NCBI GenBank assembly: GCA_030830245.1
Contig: JAURNJ010000201.1
Location: 1-15,638, forward strand
Length of the DNA: 15,638 nucleotides
DNA from: Novosphingobium sp.
GTDB taxonomy: Bacteria > Pseudomonadota > Alphaproteobacteria > Sphingomonadales > Sphingomonadaceae
Reading direction: 5' to 3'
A model generated the notes under the pieces. The model was not told the origin of the DNA and searched no databases. It saw only the letters and a list, made by a program, of their open reading frames with translations. Of this stretch, positions 1-7,954 are shown piece by piece (the stretch's first letter is position 1; every line of letters begins with the position of its first letter). The position numbers were made by a program, and so were the translations under genes.

Positions 1-1529
1 AGATCGGCGCGCAGGCCCACCTTGATCTGGCCGCGATCGCCAAGCCCGACCAGATCGCAGGTGTCGGTGGTCAGCTTGCGCACGATGGTTTCGAGCGGCA
101 TGCGCCCCTCGGCATCGTTCGACACGCCATCGGGGGCAACCCAGCGCCTGAGGTAATAGGTGGGCAGGCTGGCGTCGCAGATGAAGCTGCAGTGCGCGCC
201 GCCGTCGCCAAGGCCGAAGGTGGTCGCCTCGTGCGCCATCATGGTGCGGATAGGCACAAGATCGTTGTCGAGATAGTTGGCGGCGGGCGCATAGATCACG
301 CCGCTGCCATCGACGAGCACGTCATAGGCAAGTTCGACCGCGCTTTTCCCCTCGCGCGCGGCCCGCGCCTCGATGCTGTCTTCCTTGGAAGGCTCGTAGT
401 TCGGATCGTCGGTCATCTCGTACATGCCGCCGAAGCGGTTGGAGAGCATGACACTCATCTCGTCTTCGGCGTCTGCCAGTTCGGCAAGGATCCGCGCCTT
501 GCGGGCCGGATCGCGCAAGGCCGCCAGCCGTTCGGCCGAAGGGAGCTGCGCAACCTCCTGATAGGACGGGCAGGCGAGGAACGGATGGCGACTGAACTCG
601 AAACCGACGATCAGGCCGACCGGTCGCCCTGCGATCTGGGCACGAATCGGCGCGCCGCCCGCACGGGCCTGCTCAACCTTGCCGAGAAGATCGCGCCAGT
701 TATCCGGATTGCGCGGGCTTTGCAGGAGCGAGAGCGAAAGCGGACGGCCGCTTTCGGCAACCATGCGCTCGACGATGCCGAACTCACTGTCCATGTCGTC
801 GAAATCGGAAATGAATTGCAGCACGCCTATACCTGCCCGGCCCAGTTCGCTGGCAATGCCCGTCAGCTCGTCGGAAGCGGCGACATAGGTTGGCGTCAGG
901 GTGCCATCGTTGGCTTTGTGGTTGATCGTTCGCGAGGTCGAAAACCCAAGCGCTCCCGCCTCTATGGCTTCGCGGGCCAACCGCGCCATCTCGGCGATAT
1001 CCTGCGGCGTCGCAGGATCACGGTCGGCCGCCCTTTCTCCCATCACGAAGACCCGAAGCGGCGCATGGGGAACCTGGGTCGCGATATCGACGTCGAAGGC
1101 GCGATCCTGAATCGAGTCGAGGTATTCGGGAAAACTCTCCCAGTTCCAGGGCAATCCGGCGGACATCACCGGCTCGGGAATATCCTCCACCCCTTCCATC
1201 AGCGCCATCAGGCGGTCACGATCCTGCGGCTTGCAAGGGGCAAAGCCGACGCCGCAATTGCCTGCCAGGATCGTGGTGACGCCATGCTGCGAGCTGGGCA
1301 GCATGCGGTCTGTCCAAGTGGCATGACCATCGTAATGGGTGTGAATGTCGACAAAGCCAGGGGTGACGATGCGCCCGGTCGCGTCGATCTCTTCGCGCCC
1401 TTCGCCAGCGACTTCGCCAACTGCGACGATCACGCCGTCCTGCACCGCGACATCGCCGACAAAGCGCGGTGCGCCGGTGCCATCGACAATGGTGCCGCCG
1501 CGCACCACGAGATCGTATTGAGCTTTCAT
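1..1529 (-). CDS. Amidohydrolase, N-acyl-D-amino-acid deacylase type (3' end beyond window)
   Basis: A metal-dependent hydrolase of the amidohydrolase superfamily, closest by eye to N-acyl-D-amino-acid deacylases (D-aminoacylase, PF07969-like); the real substrate is unknown. 509 codons are visible and roughly 60 C-terminal residues should lie beyond the left edge, judging from the neighbouring paralog. Visible motifs: an N-terminal beta-sandwich start with VDGTG at 15-19, the metal-binding HTH at 63-65 in [12 protein letters not shown], the [10 protein letters not shown] loop with Cys92, [13 protein letters not shown], and GDGGAH with Asp442. Gln238 and Gln270 fall about where D-aminoacylase has zinc-binding His220 and His250. 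The ATG at 1529 is preceded by a purine-rich Shine-Dalgarno, GGAGAGAGAGG. It lies 126 bp downstream of its paralog and may be read from that operon or from its own promoter. No signal peptide, so probably cytoplasmic. Family call firm, substrate not. Confidence 0.9.
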   Translation of the reverse strand, partial: MKAQYDLVVRGGTIVDGTGAPRFVGDVAVQDGVIVAVGEVAGEGREEIDATGRIVTPGFVDIHTHYDGHATWTDRMLPSSQHGVTTILAGNCGVGFAPCKPQDRDRLMALMEGVEDIPEPVMSAGLPWNWESFPEYLDSIQDRAFDVDIATQVPHAPLRVFVMGERAADRDPATPQDIAEMARLAREAIEAGALGFSTSRTINHKANDGTLTPTYVAASDELTGIASELGRAGIGVLQFISDFDDMDSEFGIVERMVAESGRPLSLSLLQSPRNPDNWRDLLGKVEQARAGGAPIRAQIAGRPVGLIVGFEFSRHPFLACPSYQEVAQLPSAERLAALRDPARKARILAELADAEDEMSVMLSNRFGGMYEMTDDPNYEPSKEDSIEARAAREGKSAVELAYDVLVDGSGVIYAPAANYLDNDLVPIRTMMAHEATTFGLGDGGAHCSFICDASLPTYYLRRWVAPDGVSNDAEGRMPLETIVRKLTTDTCDLVGLGDRGQIKVGLRAD

Positions 1530-1584
1530 GGTATGTGCCTCTCTCTCCAGCCAGCGCCCGTCGCTTGCGGGCGTTTTCGGTCTA

Positions 1585-1622
1585 CCGTGTATCATTTCAT
1601 CACTACACGGACTTGCGTGCAA
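1585..1622 (-). promoter_or_regulatory. Candidate promoter with overlapping dyad upstream of the left-edge amidohydrolase
   Basis: In the 126-bp gap between the two amidohydrolase genes there is a perfect inverted repeat, CCGTGTA (1585-1591) - 12 nt - TACACGG (1604-1610). Reading the minus strand, a TTGCAC (1622-1617) and a TGAAAT (1599-1594) are 17 nt apart and could be -35 and -10 boxes; the -10 would sit inside the dyad spacer with one arm on each side. That geometry suits a repressor operator better than an RNA hairpin, since the loop would be 12 nt. The repeat is seen directly; the promoter reading is inference and the -35 match is weak. Confidence 0.35.
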
Positions 1623-1655
1623 TGAAAAACGGCGATGGACGGCCGGATGGAAGCG

Positions 1656-3404
1656 TCAGCGCGCCCCGCGCACCAGCCTGCCCGGCCTTGCCCCGGTTGC
1701 CTCGTCCCGCTCACGGGTCATGACCCCGCCGACCATGGTGCCGAGATAACCGCGTCCGTGCTGTAACATGCGCCCGCCACCCTTGGGCAGGTCAAAGAAC
1801 ATCTCGGGCATGTCGTTGCCGACCCGGTCAAAATCGATGAGATTGAGGTCGGCACGCAGGCCGGGCCTGATGAGGCCCCGGTCGCCAAGGCCGTAAAGCC
1901 CGGCTGGCTTGCCGGTCAGCTTATGGACCATGGTCTCGATCGGCAGCTTCGGCCCGCGCGTGCGGTCGCGGCTCCAGAAGCTGAGATGGAACGTGGTCAT
2001 GGCCGAATCGCAGATCATGGTAAGGTGCGCGCCGCCATCGCCCAGACCGCTGACCGTGCTGGGATCGCGCAGCATCTCGTAAGCGGAATCGAGATTGCCA
2101 TCCGTGTAGTTGAGCAGGAACTTGACCACACAGTGGCGACCGTCATCGGCGCTGAGCGTGTCGTAAACGACTTCCTCCATGGTCCGCCCAGTCCGCGCGG
2201 CAAGAACATCAAGGCGCCTGGAGACATCGGGTTCGTAATCAAGCGCGCTGTCGATGACGTAATAGGTTTCCAGCGTGCTCGCAAAGTGAACGATCCGGCC
2301 TTCGAGCCGGGGATCGGTGCCGTCACCCGTCTCGGCCAGGATGCGGGCGCGCCGCCCAGGTTCACGCATGGCCTCGGCCCGCTGCGCGCGGGGCAGATGC
2401 TCGATTTCCTTGTACGAAGGCCGCGCCTTGAACAGGTGCAGCGAATCGAGGCTGAGGATCAGGCCAAGCCCGCGCGCAGCGACCTGCGGAACGATGTCGA
2501 GCCCGCGTGCCCGAGCCTTTTCGGATTCGGCCATCATCAGCGCATATTCGTCAGGCGCATGATCGTAGGAGTGGAGCAGGTAAGTGACCGGCCTGCCTGA
2601 GGCTTGCGCAATGCGTTCGATCCGGCGGTGTTCGCCTAGCCGCTCTTCGAGGCTTGCGCCGCCGCCGAAGGTCGCGCCTGCCGCGCCAAGGGGCACGACC
2701 TGGAACACGCCCTTGCCAGTTTCGCCCATCGCGGTGGCAAGGCCCAGCATCTCCGCCTCCTCGGCAAAGGTGCCCGGCACATGCTCGCCGGTGCTCGACT
2801 TGTGTTCGAGGATACGCGAGCCGGAAACACCGATCGCGCCCGCATGCATCGCGGCGCGAACGTGCTGCTTCATCTGCTCGATATCGTCGGCGGTCGCCAT
2901 CTCGTGGGTCAGCGCACGCTCGCCCATCACGAACACACGAAGGGGCGCGTGCGGCAAGTGCATCGCCACGTCCATGGTGAAGCGGTTCTGGTCGATCCGG
3001 TCGAGATAGTCGGGGAAGCTCGTCCACTTCCAGTCCAGCCCTTCTTCCAGCACGATGCCGGGAATTTCCTCGACGCCTTCCATCAGTTCGATCAGCGGCT
3101 TGCGCAGGTCGGGGCGCACCGGCGCAAAGCCGACGCCGCAATTGCCTGCGATTGCGGTAGTGGTGCCGTTGGAAAAGCTTGGCTCCAGTTCCTCGTCCCA
3201 GACGAACTGGCCATCATAGTGAGTGTGGATGTCGATAAAGCCCGGCGTCAGCAGCGCACCATCGGCGTCGATCGTGCGATTGGCCGCGCCAGATACCTTG
3301 CCGATCTCTGCGATCTTGCCGTCGACCACTGCAACATCGGCGCTGTAGCCGGGCTTGCCGGTGCCATCGATGACAGTGGCGCCGCGAATGACTGTGTCGA
3401 ACAT
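1656..3404 (-). CDS. Amidohydrolase, N-acyl-D-amino-acid deacylase type (full-length paralog)
   Basis: A complete 582-residue amidohydrolase of the same type as the gene downstream of it, predicted to hydrolyse an amide or cyclic amide bond in the cytoplasm with one or two divalent metals. Motifs: VDGTG-type start (IDGTGKPG at 12-19), HTHYDG with His60 and His62, [10 protein letters not shown] with Cys89, [13 protein letters not shown] from 152, His278 in a YLLHS segment, and GDGGAH with Asp456. The region before residue 240 has Gln235 where D-aminoacylase would carry zinc-binding His220, so the metal site may differ from the characterised enzyme. The ATG at 3404 is 29 bp after the stop of the LLM oxidoreductase on the same strand, so the two are probably co-transcribed. 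The Shine-Dalgarno is weak (GATAGGATT). Length is a little above D-aminoacylase (about 480). Automatic annotation as D-aminoacylase would overstate what is known. Confidence 0.92.
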   Translation of the reverse strand: MFDTVIRGATVIDGTGKPGYSADVAVVDGKIAEIGKVSGAANRTIDADGALLTPGFIDIHTHYDGQFVWDEELEPSFSNGTTTAIAGNCGVGFAPVRPDLRKPLIELMEGVEEIPGIVLEEGLDWKWTSFPDYLDRIDQNRFTMDVAMHLPHAPLRVFVMGERALTHEMATADDIEQMKQHVRAAMHAGAIGVSGSRILEHKSSTGEHVPGTFAEEAEMLGLATAMGETGKGVFQVVPLGAAGATFGGGASLEERLGEHRRIERIAQASGRPVTYLLHSYDHAPDEYALMMAESEKARARGLDIVPQVAARGLGLILSLDSLHLFKARPSYKEIEHLPRAQRAEAMREPGRRARILAETGDGTDPRLEGRIVHFASTLETYYVIDSALDYEPDVSRRLDVLAARTGRTMEEVVYDTLSADDGRHCVVKFLLNYTDGNLDSAYEMLRDPSTVSGLGDGGAHLTMICDSAMTTFHLSFWSRDRTRGPKLPIETMVHKLTGKPAGLYGLGDRGLIRPGLRADLNLIDFDRVGNDMPEMFFDLPKGGGRMLQHGRGYLGTMVGGVMTRERDEATGARPGRLVRGAR

Positions 3405-3433
3405 GGCTTCAATCCTATCTCTTTGGGGACAAT

Positions 3434-4309
3434 CTAGCCCAACAGGCCCGCATCCGCCAGCCTGTCTGCCGCGCCATTCAGATAGTCCAAGTGCTGTTCG
3501 ATGGTCTTGAACCCGTTGCCCATGGTGTTGATCGCGAAATGGGAGCCGCCGCCATCACGCCATTCGCTTGCGTAGGGCACGATCTCTTCAAGCGGCGTGC
3601 CGAGCGATGTGTTGCATTGCGTTCCGAAGCTGGCGATATCGCGCCCCTCCTCTTCGAGGAACCCACGCAGGAAATTGAAGCCCTTCATCGGGTCGGCTTG
3701 GGTCCGCGCGAAAATGAAGCCGTCGCCAACCTGCGCCGCGCGCTTCAATGCCGCCTTGGAAAAGCCGCCCATCCAGATAGGAATCTGCCGCTTGGGAGGC
3801 GGATTGAGCGTTGCCCTGTCGATACGGTGAAACTCGCCGGTAAAGTCGACTTCCTTGCCGGTCCAAAGAGCGCGCAGCACCTCGACCTGTTCGCTCAGAC
3901 GCGCGCCGCGCTGACGGAACGGCACACCGAGCGAAGTGTACTCGACATGGTTCCAGCCGATCCCGATGCCCAACGTCAGGCGCTCGCCCGAGAACAGATC
4001 CACGTCAGCCGCCTGCCGAGCCACCAGCAGGGTTTGCCGCTGCGGCAGGATCATCACCCCGCTGACGAAGCGGATGTTTTTCGTGATTCCGGCGAGATAC
4101 GCAAACATCACGAGAGGATCGTGGAACATATCCTTTTCGGTATAGGGACCGGTGAGTTCCGGGTCGCGGTTGGCATGGCTCGCCCCGACGACGTGATCGT
4201 AAGCAAGGAAATGCTCGTAGCCGCGTTCCTCGGCGACAAGGGCGAATTCGCGGACCGCATGCGGATTGCCGCCAAGTTCAACCTGCGGATAGATGATTCC
4301 GATTTTCAC
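3434..4309 (-). CDS. LLM-class (luciferase-like) flavin or F420 oxidoreductase, Rv2161c-like
   Basis: A 291-residue TIM-barrel oxidoreductase of the luciferase-like monooxygenase superfamily, resembling the family usually labelled probable F420-dependent oxidoreductase (TIGR03619, Rv2161c type). Signs: N-terminal strand KIGIIYPQ, DHV at 38-40, LGIGIGWN at 113-120 in the cofactor-binding region, a RALWTGKEVDFTGEFH block at 146-161, and IPIWMGGFSKAALKRAA from 176. Such enzymes transfer hydride to or from F420 or use reduced FMN with oxygen; most alphaproteobacteria lack F420, so FMN is equally likely. I chose the GTG at 4309 because it starts exactly at the conserved first strand and has GGGAGAG eight bases upstream; an in-frame ATG at 4330 would add seven residues. 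It is the first gene of the minus-strand operon and divergent from a second LLM gene. Confidence 0.9.
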   Translation of the reverse strand: MKIGIIYPQVELGGNPHAVREFALVAEERGYEHFLAYDHVVGASHANRDPELTGPYTEKDMFHDPLVMFAYLAGITKNIRFVSGVMILPQRQTLLVARQAADVDLFSGERLTLGIGIGWNHVEYTSLGVPFRQRGARLSEQVEVLRALWTGKEVDFTGEFHRIDRATLNPPPKRQIPIWMGGFSKAALKRAAQVGDGFIFARTQADPMKGFNFLRGFLEEEGRDIASFGTQCNTSLGTPLEEIVPYASEWRDGGGSHFAINTMGNGFKTIEQHLDYLNGAADRLADAGLLG

Positions 4310-4352
4310 GTGGCTTACTCTCCCTGCCATGGCCGCATACCGCCCCGGCGAA

Positions 4353-4390
4353 CATTGCAGGGATTGGCATGGGCCGTCAGCCGTGCAATG
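4353..4390. promoter_or_regulatory. Inverted repeat in the divergent promoter region between two LLM genes
   Basis: The 156-bp gap between the divergent starts at 4309 and 4466 holds a perfect 7-bp inverted repeat, CATTGCA (4353-4359) and TGCAATG (4384-4390), 24 nt apart, so the arm centres are 31 bp (about three helical turns) apart. It could bind a dimeric regulator controlling both operons. The right arm is part of a 9-mer, CGTGCAATG, that occurs again at 1616-1624 at a similar distance upstream of the left-edge amidohydrolase. I see no convincing -10/-35 pair for the plus-strand operon in this gap. Confidence 0.25.
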
Positions 4391-4465
4391 CCCGATCAAC
4401 CAACAGGATGCCACGACCAGCCCCGAAACTATGTCGGCTGCGCGAGAGGAATGAAAGGCCAAACG

Positions 4466-5389
4466 ATGAAATTTTCCTGCGACATGCCCATCGATTTCAC
4501 TGACGAAAAGATCGAGTTCAGTTCGATCGAGGCCATCAGCACGATGTCGCGTGCGGTCGAATCGGCTGGTTTCGAAGCGATCTATGTCACCGATCACCCG
4601 GCGCCCAGCAGCCGCTGGCTGGCCGGCGGCGGGCACCCGACGCTCGACCCGTTCGTGGCGCTTTCGGTCGCGGCCACCGCTACCACCACGCTCCAGGTGC
4701 AGACTCACATCGTGGTGCTGCCCTACCGCAACCCCTTCGTCACCGCGAAGGCCGCGGCATCGCTCGATCACCTGTCGGGCGGGCGGCTGATCATGGGCAT
4801 CGGCACCGGCTATTCGAAGCCCGAATATGCCGCGGTCGGCGTCGAGTTCGAGGACCGCGGCGAGATCATGACCGAATCGCTCAAGGTCATGCAGATGGCC
4901 TGGGCGGGAGAGGTTGTTTCCTACGAAAGCCCGCGCTTCTTCGCGCGCGACACGGTGATCCGGCCGCTACCGGCGAACAAGGAGAGCGTCCGCGTCTGGG
5001 CAGGCGGCAATGCCAAACCGGCGATCCGCCGCGCGGTCGATCTGTGCGACGGCTGGTGTCCCTTCCCTGCGGAAGGCGCGCTGCTGCGCACCACCCGCAC
5101 AGACGAGCTTTCGACCTACGAGCAGCTTCAAGGCATGATCGACTATGCCCACGATCACGCCGCCAAGATCGGACGCTCCAAGCCGCTAACGATCTGCATG
5201 GGCACGCTGGGCTATCGCCAAGGCAAGCCCGGCGATCCGGCCTATGCGCAGGAACTGATCGAAGCCTATTCGAAGAACCAGGAAATGGGCATCGAATGGG
5301 CGACGACCGGCCTGCCCCATCCTAGCCTGCCCGAATGGCTCGACAACGTGCAGTGGTTCGGTGAGGAAGTCGCCGCCAAGGTCAAATGA
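4466..5389 (+). CDS. LLM-class (luciferase-like) oxidoreductase, second subfamily
   Basis: A 307-residue luciferase-like TIM-barrel oxidoreductase, not a close copy of the divergent LLM gene. Motifs: VTDHPAPS at 41-48, where the acidic-His pair lines the flavin site in this family, GGRLIMGIGTGYSKPEY at 105-121, RGEIMTESLKVMQMAW at 131-146 and VRVWAGGNAKPAIRRAV at 175-191. It presumably oxidises, reduces or mono-oxygenates an organic substrate with FMN or F420. The ATG at 4466 begins at the conserved first strand (KFSCDMPIDF) and has AAAGG upstream; an ATG at 4451 would add five residues but has poor Shine-Dalgarno spacing. It overlaps the next gene by ATGA, so the two are translationally coupled. 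First gene of a three-gene operon with the DUF1214 and sulfotransferase genes. Confidence 0.9.
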   Translation: MKFSCDMPIDFTDEKIEFSSIEAISTMSRAVESAGFEAIYVTDHPAPSSRWLAGGGHPTLDPFVALSVAATATTTLQVQTHIVVLPYRNPFVTAKAAASLDHLSGGRLIMGIGTGYSKPEYAAVGVEFEDRGEIMTESLKVMQMAWAGEVVSYESPRFFARDTVIRPLPANKESVRVWAGGNAKPAIRRAVDLCDGWCPFPAEGALLRTTRTDELSTYEQLQGMIDYAHDHAAKIGRSKPLTICMGTLGYRQGKPGDPAYAQELIEAYSKNQEMGIEWATTGLPHPSLPEWLDNVQWFGEEVAAKVK

Positions 5390-6681
5390 CCGGCAGGATC
5401 TCGGCTGTCTGCTCCGCGATGGCGATTGCCCTCGCGGCGCCTGCCGCGCAGGCAGCCGGAGGGGGAGAAACGATGTCCGAGTCAGCGCCAGCGACCATGG
5501 CTGAAGCACAGGCGCAGTGGGACGCAACCATTGCCCGGGCACGCAGCGATCTGCTCGCGCACCGCCATGCCAAGGATCCCGCTCTTCTGGCGCAGGGGCA
5601 CTATTTCCTCGGCACCCTGCAGACGGTGGCATTCAACATGTATGTTGCGCCGCGCCGGCAATACCCGGCGTTCTACACCCAATCGTTCTTCATGCCCTTC
5701 GAGCTGACCTGGGGCACGCAGAACCCCGATTTCCTGAATCACAACGCCTTTCTCGACGGTGCGCATACCTATCGCATCTGGGGCAATGCCAAGGGCTCTT
5801 ACTGGACGACGATCCAGGCCATGGCAGGCTTCTGGGGCGATGATAAAATGGCCATGCTCGGCCACATTGACTTCGACGATATCCCAATTGCCGAGAACGG
5901 CGATTTCGAGATCTTCATGGGGCCGAACCCGCCCACCGATACTGGGGGCAAGACCTGGCTGAAGCTCGATCCCGAAGCGCGCAACGTCATGCTGGCTGTG
6001 CGCGAGGTCTATATGGACTGGGGGCGGGAACGGATTCTTGATCTGCACATCGAAACGCTTGACCGCGACGTGCCCGCACCGATGTGGTTCGACGAGGCCG
6101 AGATGGCCCGCCGCTATGCCAAGGCGGCGAAATTCGTCGACTATGCATGGAAGTTTTCCAGCGGGCAGATGGCCCCTTCGAAGGAAGAGGCTCCGGTCAA
6201 CCGTTTCAAGACCGATGGCACGGCTGGTCAGCACGGCGGATTTCCCGTTGCTGCCTATATCGGCATGGATTACCAGATCGGCCCAATGGACGCGCTGATC
6301 ATCGAGATGACCGCGATCGAGGCGCGCTACTGGGGATTCCAGACATCGAGCGTCTGGGGCCAGACCAACGATTATTCGTATCACCAGAGCTCGCTCAATG
6401 CCGAGCAGGTCCGCACGGATGCGGACGGCAAGGTGCGCCTCGTATTGTCGCTCACCGATCCCGGCGTGCCCAACTGGCTCGATCCGGTGGGGATCGGCAC
6501 CGGCTCGGTGCTATTGCGCTGGTACAAGGCCAAGGGCACGGCGACGCCGGAAACCCGGCTCGTGCCGCTGGCCGACCTGCGCAAACACCTGCCCGCAGAT
6601 ACGCCGACCATGTCGCCAGCCCAACGCGCCGAACAACTCAAGGCTCGAGCCCGCGCCTCGCTGCGCCGTTTCAAGCAATAG
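5386..6681 (+). CDS. DUF1214 domain-containing protein
   Basis: A 431-residue protein whose C-terminal part (about 300-382) matches the DUF1214 fold: ALIIEMTAIEARYWGFQTSSVWGQ, then a DADGKVRLVLSLTDPGVPNWLDPVG block and LLRWYK. Function of the domain is unknown. The first 23 residues look like a Sec signal peptide (short Arg-containing start, Ala-rich core, AQA before a likely cut), which would send it to the periplasm. However, an in-frame ATG at 5473 (residue 30) has a much better Shine-Dalgarno, GGAGGGGGAG, and would give a cytoplasmic protein of 402 residues; both starts are plausible. It overlaps the LLM gene by four bases and is followed ten bases later by the sulfotransferase. Its C-terminal tail (SPAQRAEQLKARARASLRRF) resembles that of the DUF1254/DUF1214 protein at 9834-11219, marking them as distant paralogs. 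Confidence 0.85.
   Translation: MTGRISAVCSAMAIALAAPAAQAAGGGETMSESAPATMAEAQAQWDATIARARSDLLAHRHAKDPALLAQGHYFLGTLQTVAFNMYVAPRRQYPAFYTQSFFMPFELTWGTQNPDFLNHNAFLDGAHTYRIWGNAKGSYWTTIQAMAGFWGDDKMAMLGHIDFDDIPIAENGDFEIFMGPNPPTDTGGKTWLKLDPEARNVMLAVREVYMDWGRERILDLHIETLDRDVPAPMWFDEAEMARRYAKAAKFVDYAWKFSSGQMAPSKEEAPVNRFKTDGTAGQHGGFPVAAYIGMDYQIGPMDALIIEMTAIEARYWGFQTSSVWGQTNDYSYHQSSLNAEQVRTDADGKVRLVLSLTDPGVPNWLDPVGIGTGSVLLRWYKAKGTATPETRLVPLADLRKHLPADTPTMSPAQRAEQLKARARASLRRFKQ
5458..5475 (+). promoter_or_regulatory. Strong internal Shine-Dalgarno and alternative ATG of the DUF1214 gene
   Basis: GGAGGGGGAG at 5458-5467 lies five bases before an in-frame ATG at 5473. It is stronger than the AAGG before the upstream ATG at 5386. 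Use of this start would remove the whole predicted signal peptide and move the protein from periplasm to cytoplasm. Confidence 0.5.
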
Positions 6682-6691
6682 GGCCGGAACA

Positions 6692-7936
6692 ATGCCCACA
6701 ATCTATGACAACGACACCCGTGCGGACCTGGAACGCGTCTATGCCCCGGTGTTCGAAGAGTTCACCGGCACCTTCAGCCCCGATGGCCTGATCGCCGAAG
6801 CGCGAGCCGCCACCGGCCTCGCCGATCTCGGCGGCGAGGCGATGCACGAGCCGGGCTTCCTCACGCGCTTGACCGCGCTGTGCAACGCGCTCGAGACAGA
6901 GGCCAACCTGACGGCGCTCGGCCGCACCCGCGCCCATTGCCGCCTACTAGCCATGGTCATCTCGCGGCTGCGCATTGTCGACTACGTGAGGCAATCGCCC
7001 GACCTGCCCGCAATCCGCGCACCGCTTGTCGGCACCGGCATGCCGCGTTCGGGCACCAGCTTCTTTCAGGCCTTGCTGGCGCAGGACCCCGGCAATCTCG
7101 TGCCGCGCACCGGGCAGGGCATTGTTCCGATCCCGCCACTCGGCGTCCTGTCGGAAGAACAGGCCCGGCTCGACCTGACCTGGAAGATGCTCCAGTTCCA
7201 TGGCTTCGATTCAGACGAAGTCAATGCCATCCATCCCTTCGCCCCCGATGCCGAGGACGAGGACGTGCTGTTTCAGGAAGCGGCCTGCTGCGCGCTGTTC
7301 TCCGGCTTCTACAATGTGCCGAGCTATGTCCCGGTCCAGCAAGCGGGATACGCAGAGCAGATCGCCTGGCAGAAGCAGCTGATGCAGCTGATCCAGGCCA
7401 ATCACCCCAGCAAGCGCTGGGTCCTGAAGGCGCCGGAATATGTCACCAAGCTCGACGAGGTGCTGGAGCACTACCCGGACGCGATGATCTTCGTGAACCA
7501 TCGCGATCCGGCGCGGACCATCGCCTCGATCGCAAGCCTCTACATCACCTTCCAGTCGGTCAATTCCGACTTCTCGGTGCCGGGCGAATACCTCGGACCG
7601 CCGCTGCTCAAAGGTCAGGCCGCCTCGATTGACGCGCTCGAGAAATGGCGCGAGGCGCATCCCCAGGTGAAGATCGTGGATGTTCACTACAAGGGGCTCG
7701 TGGCCGATCCGGTCGACACTGCCGAAACGGTTTACGGCGCATTCGGGCTTGATCTGTCTGCCGAGGCAAGAAGCGCGATGACCCATTGGTTGGCCGAAAG
7801 GAATCGCCACGGCCAAGCGCAAAGCGGAGTCAAGCATTCTTACTCGCTCGAAGACTTCGGCCTCAGCGAAGACATGGTCGAAGAGGCCTTCGGCGGCTAT
7901 CTCAACCGCTACGACATCGAGCGCGAGCGCCGATAG
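6692..7936 (+). CDS. PAPS-dependent sulfotransferase family protein
   Basis: A 414-residue sulfotransferase of the Sulfotransfer_3 type (PF13469-like), expected to move a sulfuryl group from PAPS to a hydroxyl or similar acceptor in the cytoplasm. The 5'-phosphosulfate loop is GTGMPRSGTSFFQALL (114-129, with the RSGT core at 119-122). RWVLKAPEY (242-250) matches the usual LKxPxH-type strand but with Tyr in place of His. The 3'-phosphate segment is VNHRDPARTIASIASLY (268-284). Start: ATG at 6692, ten bases after the stop of the DUF1214 gene, with only a weak GGA upstream, so translation is probably coupled. Last gene of the operon, ending 18 bp before the converging regulator gene. The acceptor is unknown; family members in actinobacteria and sphingomonads often lie in lipid or steroid regions. 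Confidence 0.9.
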   Translation: MPTIYDNDTRADLERVYAPVFEEFTGTFSPDGLIAEARAATGLADLGGEAMHEPGFLTRLTALCNALETEANLTALGRTRAHCRLLAMVISRLRIVDYVRQSPDLPAIRAPLVGTGMPRSGTSFFQALLAQDPGNLVPRTGQGIVPIPPLGVLSEEQARLDLTWKMLQFHGFDSDEVNAIHPFAPDAEDEDVLFQEAACCALFSGFYNVPSYVPVQQAGYAEQIAWQKQLMQLIQANHPSKRWVLKAPEYVTKLDEVLEHYPDAMIFVNHRDPARTIASIASLYITFQSVNSDFSVPGEYLGPPLLKGQAASIDALEKWREAHPQVKIVDVHYKGLVADPVDTAETVYGAFGLDLSAEARSAMTHWLAERNRHGQAQSGVKHSYSLEDFGLSEDMVEEAFGGYLNRYDIERERR

Positions 7937-7954
7937 GCAGCTCGCCATCCAGCC

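Noticed and set aside
1555..1577. Hairpin CGCCCG-N7-CGGGCG followed by TTTT on the plus strand, terminator-like
   Set aside because: No plus-strand gene ends here, the T-run is only four long, and on the minus strand it lies in a gene leader where a terminator of this polarity would not act.
192..1625. Long plus-strand open frame of 477 codons
   Set aside because: It is antisense to the left-edge amidohydrolase, whose minus-strand frame carries clear family motifs; the plus-strand product has no recognisable domain and reflects high GC.
3491..4465. Plus-strand upstream extension of the second LLM gene (325 codons)
   Set aside because: It is antisense to the first LLM gene; homology of the plus-strand protein begins only at the ATG at 4466.
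4310..4771. Minus-strand N-terminal extension of the first LLM gene
   Set aside because: The extension crosses the divergent promoter and overlaps the second LLM gene; the GTG at 4309 with a good Shine-Dalgarno fits the family N-terminus.
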